Under the pieces are notes generated by a model. It was given only the letters and a program-made list of their open reading frames with translations. It had not been told where the DNA came from and ran no database searches. This document shows, in pieces, positions 23,424 through 30,797 of a stretch of DNA of 39,360 nucleotides. The DNA is taken from positions 1 through 39,360 of the IMG/VR virus record IMGVR_UViG_3300045454_000121; one strand, given 5' to 3'. This DNA is from a virus. Positions within the stretch are counted from its first letter, which is position 1. The number at the start of each line of letters is the position of its first letter. The position numbers and the translations under genes are program-made.

Positions 23424-24070
23424 GCGGCGCTCCCGTCGATGAATTGGCCGTTGTCATCCTCAAGCGGCTCGCCATTTTCGTCCTGGATCAGGTCGGCCCA
23501 GGGGATGCCGGCCGCGTCCGTCGCGGCGAGATCGAGCCGGCGGTAACCGACGGGAACAGCCCCGGCGATCGGCGCCGGAAGGCCGAGAAGTTCGAGCCGT
23601 TGAACCAGCGCGAAATGGGAGCGGACCGGTTTGGCCCGGGTGACATCGGTGATGATCTGGCGCGCAAAATCCGCCGACACCCGATCGCCGCCGGCGACGC
23701 CTTCGGCATCGATCAGCGGCAGATGCACCTCGAAGGTATGGGGGGCGAGGCGCGGCGTTGCCTCAAACCATTCGACCAGGCGCAGGAGATCGTCGAGCGA
23801 CTGCATCGCCTGCTCGACGGCAAGCCGGGTGCCCTTGATCCGTTGCGCGGCGATGGCCCCGGCGACGGTCGCGCGCTTTTCATCGTCGCTCCAATCCGCG
23901 TCCCAGCGATCGACGGACAGCGTCCAGGCCAGCCACGGCAGGATCTCGATCGGACAGGCGGCGGGATCCCAGAGCGTCGAGACATCGACCGGAACATTAT
24001 CGATGCGGCTGCCGGCTTCCGACAGCGCGCGCTCGAGCTCCGAACTGGCGGGTGGGAGGAGATCAGCCAT
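23420..24070 (-). CDS. I: Baseplate protein gpI
   Basis: A 216-residue tail protein of the gpI family, which links the baseplate to the fibre. Motifs: LLPPASSELERALSEAGSRIDNVPVDVSTLWDPAACPIEILPWLAWTLSVDRWDADWSDDEKRATV, diagnostic for the family. The ATG at 24070 overlaps the gpJ stop by eight bases; a TTG six bases upstream is an alternative start. It follows J and precedes H, as in P2. The C-terminal half carries a DENGEPLEDDNGQFI end typical of the family's variable tail. Confidence 0.92.
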   Translation of the reverse strand: MADLLPPASSELERALSEAGSRIDNVPVDVSTLWDPAACPIEILPWLAWTLSVDRWDADWSDDEKRATVAGAIAAQRIKGTRLAVEQAMQSLDDLLRLVEWFEATPRLAPHTFEVHLPLIDAEGVAGGDRVSADFARQIITDVTRAKPVRSHFALVQRLELLGLPAPIAGAVPVGYRRLDLAATDAAGIPWADLIQDENGEPLEDDNGQFIDGSAA

Positions 24071-24953
24071 CGGCAAGCGTCACGTCGGTCCCGGTGCAAT
24101 GGGCGATCTGCGTCCCATCGGGGATGATGTCGGTGGCGGGTTCGGCGAGGGCGACGTTGAGGACGCCCTCGACATGAAGCGCGGCGATGATTCCGGAACG
24201 GGTGACCGGGCGACCAATCTTGCGCGCGTCGGCGATGAAGCTGGCGAGGCGAGCTTCAGCGGCGGCGAGGACGACGATCGCATCAGGCCCCTGGAACAGC
24301 GTGAGTTCCGCGAACACCGTGAAGGGGATCAGCTCGACGGATGCGACCGTGACCAGGTCGGTCAGCGGGCGGACCTCCCGCGCGTTGACCACCGCCTCGA
24401 CCGCCGCGATCTGGCTGGGTGAAGCCGTGCCGTCACCGAGCCGCGACAGGATCGTTACCAGCACCTCCCCGGGTTCCGGGCTGGTCGCTTGCGCATCGGC
24501 GATCGTCGCGTCGGCCGACAAGGCATGAAAGCGATAGGCAGTGGCGGGGCCGGCGACGCTGAAGCTCTCCGGAGCGAGCTGGATCCGGCGGCGCAGGTCC
24601 GCGTCGCTCTCGTAGGTGGCTGGCGTGGCGCCATCTGCCTCCGCGAGGAGCAGGCGCCCGACGTTTACAAGCGCGCCCAGATTGTCGAGATCCGCGCCGG
24701 TCGCGTAAGCGAGCATCGTCTGCAGGGCGCGTTCATTGAAGGCCTGACGAAGCAACAGCTCTCGATAGGCGAACACCTCGAGCAGCTTGACCGCGGGATC
24801 CGAGGCGACCGTCGCGTCGAACTCCGGGAGACGCGCCTGAAGGTCCGCGACCAGCTCTGCGCGAATTCCGGCGAAGGAAAGGGGCGCGAGGAAGCTGGGC
24901 GGCGGGAGGCGCGAGAGATCGATCGCGGTCGAGGATGAGATGAGATCGAACAC
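24063..24953 (-). CDS. J: Baseplate protein gpJ
   Basis: A 296-residue baseplate wedge protein. The family signature is clear: DLSRLPPPSFLAPLSFAGIRAELVADLQARLPEFDATVASDPAVKLLEVFAYRELLLRQAFNERALQTMLAYATGADLDNLGAL, then DADLRRRIQLAPESFSVAGPATAYRFHALSAD. It is the first gene of the J-I-H-fibre operon. The GTG at 24953 is taken because the conserved N-terminus begins there; an ATG at 24961 lies in another frame. The GTG lies exactly 56 bases from the centre of the J dyad, and no Shine-Dalgarno sequence precedes it, so leaderless translation is possible. Confidence 0.92.
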   Translation of the reverse strand: MFDLISSSTAIDLSRLPPPSFLAPLSFAGIRAELVADLQARLPEFDATVASDPAVKLLEVFAYRELLLRQAFNERALQTMLAYATGADLDNLGALVNVGRLLLAEADGATPATYESDADLRRRIQLAPESFSVAGPATAYRFHALSADATIADAQATSPEPGEVLVTILSRLGDGTASPSQIAAVEAVVNAREVRPLTDLVTVASVELIPFTVFAELTLFQGPDAIVVLAAAEARLASFIADARKIGRPVTRSGIIAALHVEGVLNVALAEPATDIIPDGTQIAHCTGTDVTLADG

Positions 24954-24999
24954 GGCGCCATGTCGGCGGGATAAGCGGCGTCGCGCGACCCCGCGCTCT

Positions 25000-25018
25000 T
25001 GTTGAAAGCGTTACTACA
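25000..25018 (-). promoter_or_regulatory. Ogr-type late promoter dyad for J
   Basis: On the minus strand TGTAG, nine bases, CAACA; outer arms CTTGT/ACAAG. Centre 25009, 56 bases from the first base of the gpJ GTG. It lies in the 77-base gap between the S stop and J start and shares 21 of 23 bases with the V box. Confidence 0.75.
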
Positions 25019-25030
25019 AGAGGGAGCGGG

Positions 25031-25693
25031 TCAGTCGGGTGCGAGGTGCGTGAGCACCATATCTACCATCGTTGCGCGCTCGGGCGGGGTCAGACCGAGC
25101 AATTCTCGACGGGGGTAGCGTACTGACCGAGCCTTTGGCGAGGGGCGGTCCTGACGGCCCTCCTGATGAATCCATGCGATCTCCGCCACATGGCCGCTGA
25201 AACCGATCCACGCTTCGCTGTCGGTCGCACCGGCGCGCAGGAACTTCCCGCTCTTGAGCTTGCGGAACATCGCCCGCTGGCGGATCGCGCCGCGACGGCG
25301 GTAGCGGCCCTTGCCACCGGCGACGTCGGTGGTCGGCAGCCATTTGGCGACCTTGTCCCAGAAGAAGCTGCGGATCCCGCCCGCCTCTTGGTCGAAGCCG
25401 GTCAGCAATGGTCCCTGTCGCGTCCAGCTCGCCATGGTTACGAGGCGGGGCTCCGCCGCCCCCTTGGGGTAGAGGAACCGAAGGGGATAGGAACCCGGCT
25501 CAGCCGCTTCGCGCGGTTTGCGCGGGGCATAGGCCGAACCATCCGGCCCGCGCTGGCGCGCGATGCGTGCGCGTTGCGAGGCGGCGACCTGCCGGGCGAC
25601 GGTGCCGAGGATCCGGCGGCGCTCCCCGGCGGACAGGTTGCGCAGCATGGCGCCGCACAAGTCCTCGATCCGTTCGAGGCCTTGGTCACTCAT
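25031..25693 (-). CDS. S: Tail completion protein gpS
   Basis: A 220-residue gpS (phage virion morphogenesis) protein that finishes the tail-to-head joint. Family features: MSDQGLERIEDLCGAMLRNLSAGERRRILGTVARQVAASQRARIARQRGPDGSAYAPRK and later MFRKLKSGKFLRAGATDSEAWIGFSGHVAEIAWIHQEG. The ATG is at 25693, overlapping the R stop by four bases (ATGA), the start used in the family. It is the last gene of the O-S operon; the J promoter dyad follows. Confidence 0.92.
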   Translation of the reverse strand: MSDQGLERIEDLCGAMLRNLSAGERRRILGTVARQVAASQRARIARQRGPDGSAYAPRKPREAAEPGSYPLRFLYPKGAAEPRLVTMASWTRQGPLLTGFDQEAGGIRSFFWDKVAKWLPTTDVAGGKGRYRRRGAIRQRAMFRKLKSGKFLRAGATDSEAWIGFSGHVAEIAWIHQEGRQDRPSPKARSVRYPRRELLGLTPPERATMVDMVLTHLAPD

Positions 25694-26160
25694 GGGCAGA
25701 TCGTCGCCTCGCTGGCGGGATGCTGCAGCGTCCCGCCCTCGGCATTCCATGCCGGCGGCGCGTAGCGATCGTCGAGATGGGAGGTGGTATAGGTGCCGCT
25801 GGCAGCGTCGCGCGCCACGAGAACGCGTTCCGACAGTTCGATGTAGATCGAGACGTCGGCCGCGCTGGCGTCGAGAATTTCGGATTCGTAGCGGATCGGT
25901 TCATGCGGCGCGCGCTCGAGCAGCTCGGGTTCCTCCTGTCCGACCCAGATCAGTATGGGCAGGATCAGCGCGTCGATGTCGCCAGCGTAATCCTGAACGA
26001 CGATGTTGAGGGTATAGCGGTACTGGAAGGCGAGGTTGCCGGTCGCGCGCGAGATCACCTTGCCCTTGTCGATGAACATCGACAGCAACGCCGGGTCCGC
26101 CTTGAGCGCCGGCACCTTGTCGAGCAACAGTTCGCGCAGCGATTTGGGCTTGTGGAGCAT
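25690..26160 (-). CDS. R: Tail completion protein gpR
   Basis: A 156-residue tail completion protein. Opening MLHKPKSLRELLLDKVPALKADPALLSMFIDKGKV, then ATGNLAFQYRYTLNIVVQDYAGDIDALILPILIWVGQEEPELL, is the gpR pattern; it ends with a variable tail. It sits between the lysis genes and S, as in P2. The start ATG follows the Rz1 stop by a few bases. Confidence 0.9.
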   Translation of the reverse strand: MLHKPKSLRELLLDKVPALKADPALLSMFIDKGKVISRATGNLAFQYRYTLNIVVQDYAGDIDALILPILIWVGQEEPELLERAPHEPIRYESEILDASAADVSIYIELSERVLVARDAASGTYTTSHLDDRYAPPAWNAEGGTLQHPASEATICP

Positions 26161-26164
26161 CGGT

Positions 26165-26488
26165 TTACTTCGCCGCTTCCGGCGCCGGGCAGCTGCCCGG
26201 TGCGATCCAGTTGATCAATCGTCGAGTGCGATCGAACAGGTCGCGATAGCCGAGCGCCAGCGCCTTAAGCGGTTCGCGTACGGTTTCCGGGATCGTGGCC
26301 GTCGCATCGGTCGGGAAGGGCCTGGCCGGTTCGGGGCAAACGAGCAGGTCCGCAGGCGGCGTGTCTTTCACCGGCACCGCTGCGACATGCGCTTGGGGGC
26401 GGATGCCGGGCTTAGCGCAGCCCGCCAAGGTCGTTGATGCCAGCAAACCAGTTGCCGTCCACGCGATCATCATCGCCAATTTGCGCAT
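26165..26488 (-). CDS. Outer-membrane spanin lipoprotein (Rz1/LysC-like)
   Basis: A 107-residue lipoprotein: signal segment MRKLAMMIAWTATGLLASTTLAGC with a lipobox ending at LAGC (lipidated Cys near residue 24), then a Pro-rich stretch (PGIRPQAHVAAVPVKDTPPADLLVCPEPARPFP). It would be anchored in the outer membrane and bind the i-spanin to fuse the membranes at lysis. The gene begins 77 bases before the Rz stop, in another frame, and runs well past it. That is a partly overlapping spanin pair, not a fully nested one. The C-terminal half is longer than in lambda Rz1. Confidence 0.85.
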   Translation of the reverse strand: MRKLAMMIAWTATGLLASTTLAGCAKPGIRPQAHVAAVPVKDTPPADLLVCPEPARPFPTDATATIPETVREPLKALALGYRDLFDRTRRLINWIAPGSCPAPEAAK

Positions 26489-26918
26489 CGGCTTTCTCCA
26501 TGTTCGTGATGGCTTCGCGCCGCGCGCCCGCGTCGCGCGAGGCGGTCGCGATGTCCGTTTTCGCTTTGGCTTCCCGTTCGATCTGGGCGGCGGCGAGGGT
26601 TTCGGCGGTCTTGCCGATCGTCTGAGCCTTGAAAGACGCCAGATCCTGCACCGCCTCGCTGCACAGCTGGCCGCGCGTCTTCTTGATCCGGCGCTTGCCC
26701 TTGTCGGTCGCGACCTCGATCGTCGTGGCGTCGGGCGTGGTGCCGGTGAAGGCGCAGACTTGCTTGCCCCATCCGGTCCAGGCATCGCGGTCGGCGCGGA
26801 CGCGTTGACCATCGACGTAGAACCAGGCGGCGGCGCTGGCGAGGGCGAGCAGCACCCACCAGCTCGACCCCAGAAAGCCGCTGGCGACCTTGGCCGCACC
26901 GGTGAGCGCTTTGATCAC
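26412..26918 (-). CDS. Inner-membrane spanin (Rz/LysB-like)
   Basis: A 168-residue protein starting at a GTG that overlaps the amidase stop (GTGA). An N-terminal hydrophobic span (about 14-33, GFLGSSWWVLLALASAAAWFYV) is followed by a long helical, coiled-coil periplasmic domain (SFKAQTIGKTAETLAAAQIEREAKAKTDIATASRDAGARREAITNMEKADAQIGD). This is the topology of a type II i-spanin. It partners the overlapping lipoprotein. An ATG about 57 bases upstream would extend it by 19 residues but overlap the amidase, so the coupled GTG is preferred. Confidence 0.85.
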   Translation of the reverse strand: MIKALTGAAKVASGFLGSSWWVLLALASAAAWFYVDGQRVRADRDAWTGWGKQVCAFTGTTPDATTIEVATDKGKRRIKKTRGQLCSEAVQDLASFKAQTIGKTAETLAAAQIEREAKAKTDIATASRDAGARREAITNMEKADAQIGDDDRVDGNWFAGINDLGGLR

Positions 26919-27373
26919 AGCCCTTCCTCCTGCAGCCATGCGGCCACGTCGAACGATGGGCATTGCTTGAGCCATTCATGCGGCTCGATCTTGCCGTCGC
27001 CGTCGCGGTCGGGCGACAGATCGCGATGGCCGCAGATGCGGGCGCGGGGGAAGCGTTCCTTGAGCTCAACGATCAGTTCGCGCAGCGCGGCGCGCTGCTT
27101 GGGGCTGCGGGTGTCCTTCGCCTTGCCCTGTGCGTCGACTCCGCCAGCGTAGCAGATGCCAATCGACTTGGCGTTGTGCCCGGCGACGTGCGACCCGATC
27201 TGCTCAAGCGGTCGGCCGACCTCACGCGTGCCGTCGATCTGGATGAAATAGTGGTAGCCGATCGCGTGGAAGCCGCGCGCGCGGTGCATCCGGTCGATAT
27301 CGGCGGCGGTCACCTTCTGCCCCTCGCGCGTCGCGGCGCAGTGAATGACGATGGTGTTGATGGCGCGCATCAT
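26915..27373 (-). CDS. Endolysin: N-acetylmuramoyl-L-alanine amidase with EF-hand-like loop
   Basis: A 152-residue amidase of the T7 lysozyme (Amidase_2/PGRP) family, cutting the bond between muramic acid and the stem peptide. Likely zinc ligands are H11 (IVIHCAA), H116 (GHRDL) and C138 (KQCPS), with Y40 and K136 in the positions of T7 lysozyme's catalytic Tyr and Lys. The loop between H116 and K136 is longer than in T7 lysozyme and contains DRDGDGKIEPHE (residues 122-133), a textbook 12-residue EF-hand loop. Start ATG overlaps the holin stop (ATGA). There is no signal peptide, so export depends on the holin. Confidence 0.93.
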   Translation of the reverse strand: MMRAINTIVIHCAATREGQKVTAADIDRMHRARGFHAIGYHYFIQIDGTREVGRPLEQIGSHVAGHNAKSIGICYAGGVDAQGKAKDTRSPKQRAALRELIVELKERFPRARICGHRDLSPDRDGDGKIEPHEWLKQCPSFDVAAWLQEEGL

Positions 27374-27726
27374 TTTCCCTTTCCGATAAGGCGGTCGCGG
27401 ATGAGGGCGGGCAGTCCGCCGATCACGTCGGACGCGCCGGCAATGAAACGGGGGGTGGCTTCGAAGGCGATCATGCCGATGGTGAAGGCGATGGCCTGCA
27501 TGACGAACGGGTCGGGTTCATGCCGGAACCAGAGCGGCCATAGCGCGCCGATCGCGCGGGTCACGAACCAGCTGACCACGATTCCAACGGCGAGCTGCAC
27601 AAAGCGCTCCCGCCATGTCAGCCCTTTGCGCCATGCCATGCCGACCGCAGCGCCAATCGCGCCGGGGAACAGGCCCGACAGGAGGGTCAGGAAGGCGTCG
27701 GCCAGCGCGAGCAATTTGTTTTCCAT
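27370..27726 (-). CDS. Holin-type membrane protein
   Basis: A 118-residue protein starting MENKLLALADAFLTLLSGLFPGAIGAAVGMAW. It has three hydrophobic spans (about 8-30, 45-65, 75-95; FVQLAVGIVVSWFVTRAIGALW, FVMQAIAFTIGMIAFEA) and a basic tail (RDRLIGKGK). It sits directly before the endolysin, which makes it the holin. The ATG at 27726 is just after the X stop. The frame is open further upstream, but that part overlaps X. Confidence 0.82.
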   Translation of the reverse strand: MENKLLALADAFLTLLSGLFPGAIGAAVGMAWRKGLTWRERFVQLAVGIVVSWFVTRAIGALWPLWFRHEPDPFVMQAIAFTIGMIAFEATPRFIAGASDVIGGLPALIRDRLIGKGK

Positions 27727-27727
27727 G

Positions 27728-27943
27728 TCAGCTCCAGAGTTGGACGAGATCGCGGGTCGCGGGGGCCGTCGAGGCGATGGGGGGGATGGTGACGGGCGTT
27801 CCGATCGGGAGTTCGGCACCAAGGCCGGCGATTCCCCGGTTTGCAGCCAGGACCGCAGGCAGTGCGGAAGGGCCGAGGCGGCGTTCACGCCAGAGGAGGC
27901 CGTCGAGCGTGTCGCCCGCGCGGGCGCGGATCGTGTCGGCCAT
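27728..27943 (-). CDS. X: Tail protein gpX (LysM-like)
   Basis: A 71-residue tail protein of the gpX family with a LysM-like fold: MADTIRARAGDTLDGLLWRERRLGPSALPAVLAANRGIAGLGAELPIGTPVTIPP. In P2, X is a tail component encoded between L and the lysis genes. Its ATG abuts the L stop, and the next gene (holin) begins one base after its stop. Short, but the family match is good. Confidence 0.92.
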   Translation of the reverse strand: MADTIRARAGDTLDGLLWRERRLGPSALPAVLAANRGIAGLGAELPIGTPVTIPPIASTAPATRDLVQLWS

Positions 27944-28425
27944 CAGATCAGCTCCACCACGGTTCGCCCTTCGCCGCGGATGTCGCGGACGGCGTGGATC
28001 ATGTCGCGGCGTAGCTCGCCCAGCGCTGGGTCCAGTTCATCGACCTGTCGCTGCCCGGCGCCGGTCAGGTCCGTGTCGCGGTAGCGTTCGACCAGCTCGA
28101 CCTTTGCAGCCGCGCCGATCGCGCCCGAATAGAGCTGAAGCAGCTGGCTTTTGCCGTCGATCTGATCCGCCGGGACCGCCGCCAGATTGGCATGACCGGC
28201 GGCGATCTGGGCGGCCTTCCACCCCGCGAGCTGGCGGTTGACCGTGATGATTCCGTCGATGATCGCGCGGCGCAGGCGCGCAGGGGTGACATTTTCCCGC
28301 ACGCGGCTGTCGGCGCGCACATCTGCAGGGTCGATGTCGGGAAACCACCCATCGTTGGTGACCACGGTCTCCGTCGGGGACGGCGAGGGCGCAACCGGGG
28401 TGGCGTCGAAGACGAAATCGCTCAT
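27943..28425 (-). CDS. L: Head completion protein gpL
   Basis: A 160-residue head completion protein joining the portal to the tail. It has NDGWFPDIDPADVRADSRVRENVTPARLRRAIIDGIITVNRQLAGWKAAQIAAGH and LQLYSGAIGAAAKVELVERYRDTDLTGAGQRQVDELDPALGELRRDMIHAVRDIRG, the family core. The ATG at 28425 overlaps the stop of the membrane protein upstream (ATGA). X follows. In P2, L directly follows M; here an 85-aa membrane protein is inserted. Confidence 0.92.
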   Translation of the reverse strand: MSDFVFDATPVAPSPSPTETVVTNDGWFPDIDPADVRADSRVRENVTPARLRRAIIDGIITVNRQLAGWKAAQIAAGHANLAAVPADQIDGKSQLLQLYSGAIGAAAKVELVERYRDTDLTGAGQRQVDELDPALGELRRDMIHAVRDIRGEGRTVVELI

Positions 28426-28679
28426 GGCGCCAGCGCCAAGGCGAGGACGCATGCGGTTCCGAAATAGAGGGCGAGGCCGAGCAGAGCGAGCGCGATCGAG
28501 GCTGCCCGCTGGCGCCAGGTGAAGGCAAGCAGGGTGAAGACGAGGCCGGCCGCGACCGCCCACATGCTGGCAAGCAGCACGAGCGACGAAACGAGCACGA
28601 CGAAGGCGAACGGAAAGAAGTGACCGACCAGAATGATCGCGGTCGGCGCGGCGAGGATGAGTGCGCGAGCGATAGTCAT
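28422..28679 (-). CDS. Small multi-span membrane protein between M and L
   Basis: An 85-residue hydrophobic protein with about three membrane spans (ALILAAPTAIILVGHFFPFAFVVLVSSLVLLASMWAVAAGLVFTLLAF; ASIALALLGLALYFGTACVLALAL). It is coupled by ATGA to gpL and preceded by a 109-base gap after gene M in which I see no gene. P2 has no gene in this place. It might modulate lysis (antiholin) or exclude other phages; no motif decides between these. Its small size and high hydrophobicity fit a membrane peptide. Confidence 0.65.
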   Translation of the reverse strand: MTIARALILAAPTAIILVGHFFPFAFVVLVSSLVLLASMWAVAAGLVFTLLAFTWRQRAASIALALLGLALYFGTACVLALALAP

Positions 28680-28788
28680 GGTCGGTCCTTCGAATGTTTC
28701 GGGGGTGGGGATCGGGTCACTGGCGGCCCTCAGGACGAAGCCCCTCCCGCCATGCGCGATCCGCCCCCGACGCCGGGGGGCGAGCCTG

Positions 28789-29643
28789 TCAGCCGGTCGA
28801 TGCCGGCGGTTCGATTGCGGTAAGCAGCTTGGTCAGTTTCTTGATCCGGTCGGTGACCCCGACGCGCTGATCGAGGTTGCGGGCGCGACCGAGCGTTTCG
28901 AGCGCAAGCTTGGCCAGCGGCTTATTGGTGATCGCGTCACCTGCGTCGCTGAGCGCGCTTCGCATCTGCTCGATGCCGATCGCCTTTTTGAGCTTGGCGC
29001 GGATCTGATCGTGCATGTCCGCGTCGGCGGTGAGCATGTCGATGCGCGCGAGGATCTCGAACGGGAAGGATTCACCGGCCTGCTGAACCTTCCACGCTGC
29101 GGTCGCGATCTCTTCGACGATCAGCGCCGGGGCGGAGCGTTCATAACGGGCGGGCAGGGGCAGGTTGTGCGCGAGCACATGCTCGACCAGGGCGAGCGCC
29201 CCGTCGAAGTCGCCGGTATCGATCCGCCAGATCATGACGGTGGGCAGGACGTCCTCCTCAAGCCCGGCATCGGCGTCGAGCAGCCCCTGCACCCATGCCG
29301 CATAGTGCGGGAGCATTTCGCGTTTCGCCTCGATCTTCTTCTCGATCGAGGCGATGTCGCGCAGGCGGCGCAGATCGTGTTGCAGGCGCAGATTGACCTG
29401 GGCGGTGGCGCGTTCCTGTGGCGTGCCCGATTCCGCGGCCGCGACCGGCTGCTCGGCCTGTGCCGTGGCGGCGGTGCGCGCGAGGGTGCGATCTTGCGCG
29501 GCGCGCGCGGGCGTCATGGTGAACGGCTTCGCGAGCGGCGCGACGGCGGATTGCCCGCCCTCGCTCGTGGATGCGACGCGCTTGGGGTCGGCGGACGTCG
29601 CAGTGGCGGCGTGACGTTCCCGATGGAGGCGAGCTGGGCTCAT
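28789..29643 (-). CDS. M: Terminase small subunit/endonuclease gpM
   Basis: A 284-residue small terminase subunit (phage terminase endonuclease M family). It starts at the ATG of MSPARLHRERHAATATS. The conserved core is EKKIEAKREMLPHYAAWVQGLLDADAGLEEDVLPTVMIWRIDTGDFDGALALVEHVLAHNLPLPARYERSAPALIVEEIATAAWKVQQAGESFPFEIL. The first 70 residues are low-complexity. It works with the large subunit gpP (encoded divergently at 34909) to cut cos and load DNA. It follows N with 47 bases between, in the P2 order. Confidence 0.92.
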   Translation of the reverse strand: MSPARLHRERHAATATSADPKRVASTSEGGQSAVAPLAKPFTMTPARAAQDRTLARTAATAQAEQPVAAAESGTPQERATAQVNLRLQHDLRRLRDIASIEKKIEAKREMLPHYAAWVQGLLDADAGLEEDVLPTVMIWRIDTGDFDGALALVEHVLAHNLPLPARYERSAPALIVEEIATAAWKVQQAGESFPFEILARIDMLTADADMHDQIRAKLKKAIGIEQMRSALSDAGDAITNKPLAKLALETLGRARNLDQRVGVTDRIKKLTKLLTAIEPPASTG

Positions 29644-29690
29644 GGTCGATCCTGTTCGAGTGAGGGCGGACGGAGGAAGGGGCCGGGCCG

Positions 29691-30746
29691 TTACGGCGCG
29701 TATGCCCCGAGCTGGATGTTCTCGATCAGGCAGGCCTTGCCGTATTCCTCGACCATGAAAGCGTCGTTGATGCTCTCGTAGTTCTCGATCTGGTCGAGGG
29801 CCGGTTCGTCGCGGATCGCGCGGCGGGCGGTGCCGACCTGCCAATAGTAGGACAGGTTCTTGAGGCTGGTGATCAGGATCGCGTTGGGCGGGAAGAACGG
29901 CACCTGCATCGTCGGCTTACCGCCAAGCTGGCGGCTCGACAGGATGACGTCGCGCGCGACCTGTTCGGTCGCCTTGTCGCCTGCCTCCGAGACGATCTTG
30001 AAATATTTCTCGTGGACCAGGTCCGAGCCGACGATCACCACCAGGTCGGTGGCGGTGCGGAAACGCTCGTGCAGCAGGTTGTGGATCGCGTCGAAGACCA
30101 GCGCGTCGAGATTGACATAGTCCGCCTGGCCTTCGTCGGAGACATAGACCTTGAGGGTGTCCTGGCCGCCATGGCTCATCACGCGGGCCGGTGCGTGGGT
30201 CCGCATCTTGTAGAGCCAGCCATAGTTGACGTCCTGAAGCAGCGGATAGGTGTCGCGATCGGTCTGGGCCGCGGCATCGACGCCATTGAAGCCAATTGTG
30301 ATGATGTCGGCCGCTTTCTGGGTGATCACCGCGTCACGGCACAGCTGCTGAAACTCCGGGCGGTGCGCCCAAGCGTCGAGCAGGGCATAGCCCCAGGCAT
30401 AGTCGTAATCCGTCTTGCGGCAGTGATACTGATCGATCGCATCGCTGCCGGTCGGATCGGTGGGGGTGCGGCGGTTGCCCGCGGCGCGGTTGGTGCGGCT
30501 TGCCAGCGAGCGGGCGATGCCGACCCCGACGCGCGCGCCCTGCTGCTCGACAACGGGGACGACATTGATCCGGCTCATGAAGTCGGAGGTGAGGGCAAGC
30601 TTTGCCTGCAGCTTCTGTTCGATCACCGGGACGACGGCGAACTGCTTCAGCTCGCCGGGAATGGCAGTGAAGTCATCGGGCAGCTGGTTGAGCTGCGCGA
30701 GCTGGCCGACGTAGCGGTTGAAAAGGACTCGGGTGTTCGGCTGCAT
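29691..30746 (-). CDS. N: Major capsid protein gpN
   Basis: A 351-residue P2-family capsid subunit with the HK97 fold. Family sequences seen are MQPNTRVLFNRYVGQLAQLNQ, FTAIPGELKQFAVVPVIEQKLQAKL and RKTDYDYAWGYALLDAWAHRPEFQQLCRDAVITQKAADIITIGFNGVDAA, with a C-terminal YESINDAFMVEEYGKACLIENIQLG. As in P2, the gpO scaffold gene lies immediately upstream and M downstream. No sign of truncation. Confidence 0.95.
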   Translation of the reverse strand: MQPNTRVLFNRYVGQLAQLNQLPDDFTAIPGELKQFAVVPVIEQKLQAKLALTSDFMSRINVVPVVEQQGARVGVGIARSLASRTNRAAGNRRTPTDPTGSDAIDQYHCRKTDYDYAWGYALLDAWAHRPEFQQLCRDAVITQKAADIITIGFNGVDAAAQTDRDTYPLLQDVNYGWLYKMRTHAPARVMSHGGQDTLKVYVSDEGQADYVNLDALVFDAIHNLLHERFRTATDLVVIVGSDLVHEKYFKIVSEAGDKATEQVARDVILSSRQLGGKPTMQVPFFPPNAILITSLKNLSYYWQVGTARRAIRDEPALDQIENYESINDAFMVEEYGKACLIENIQLGAYAP

Positions 30747-30797
30747 GGGGGCGACTCCGGGGGGCGAGGGGCGTTCTGGGGTGGCGTGGGGGCTGGA

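Noticed and set aside
19615-23546. Long plus-strand frames of 605 and 563 codons over the fibre genes
   Set aside because: Antisense to coupled, recognisable fibre genes; no start signals or family features.
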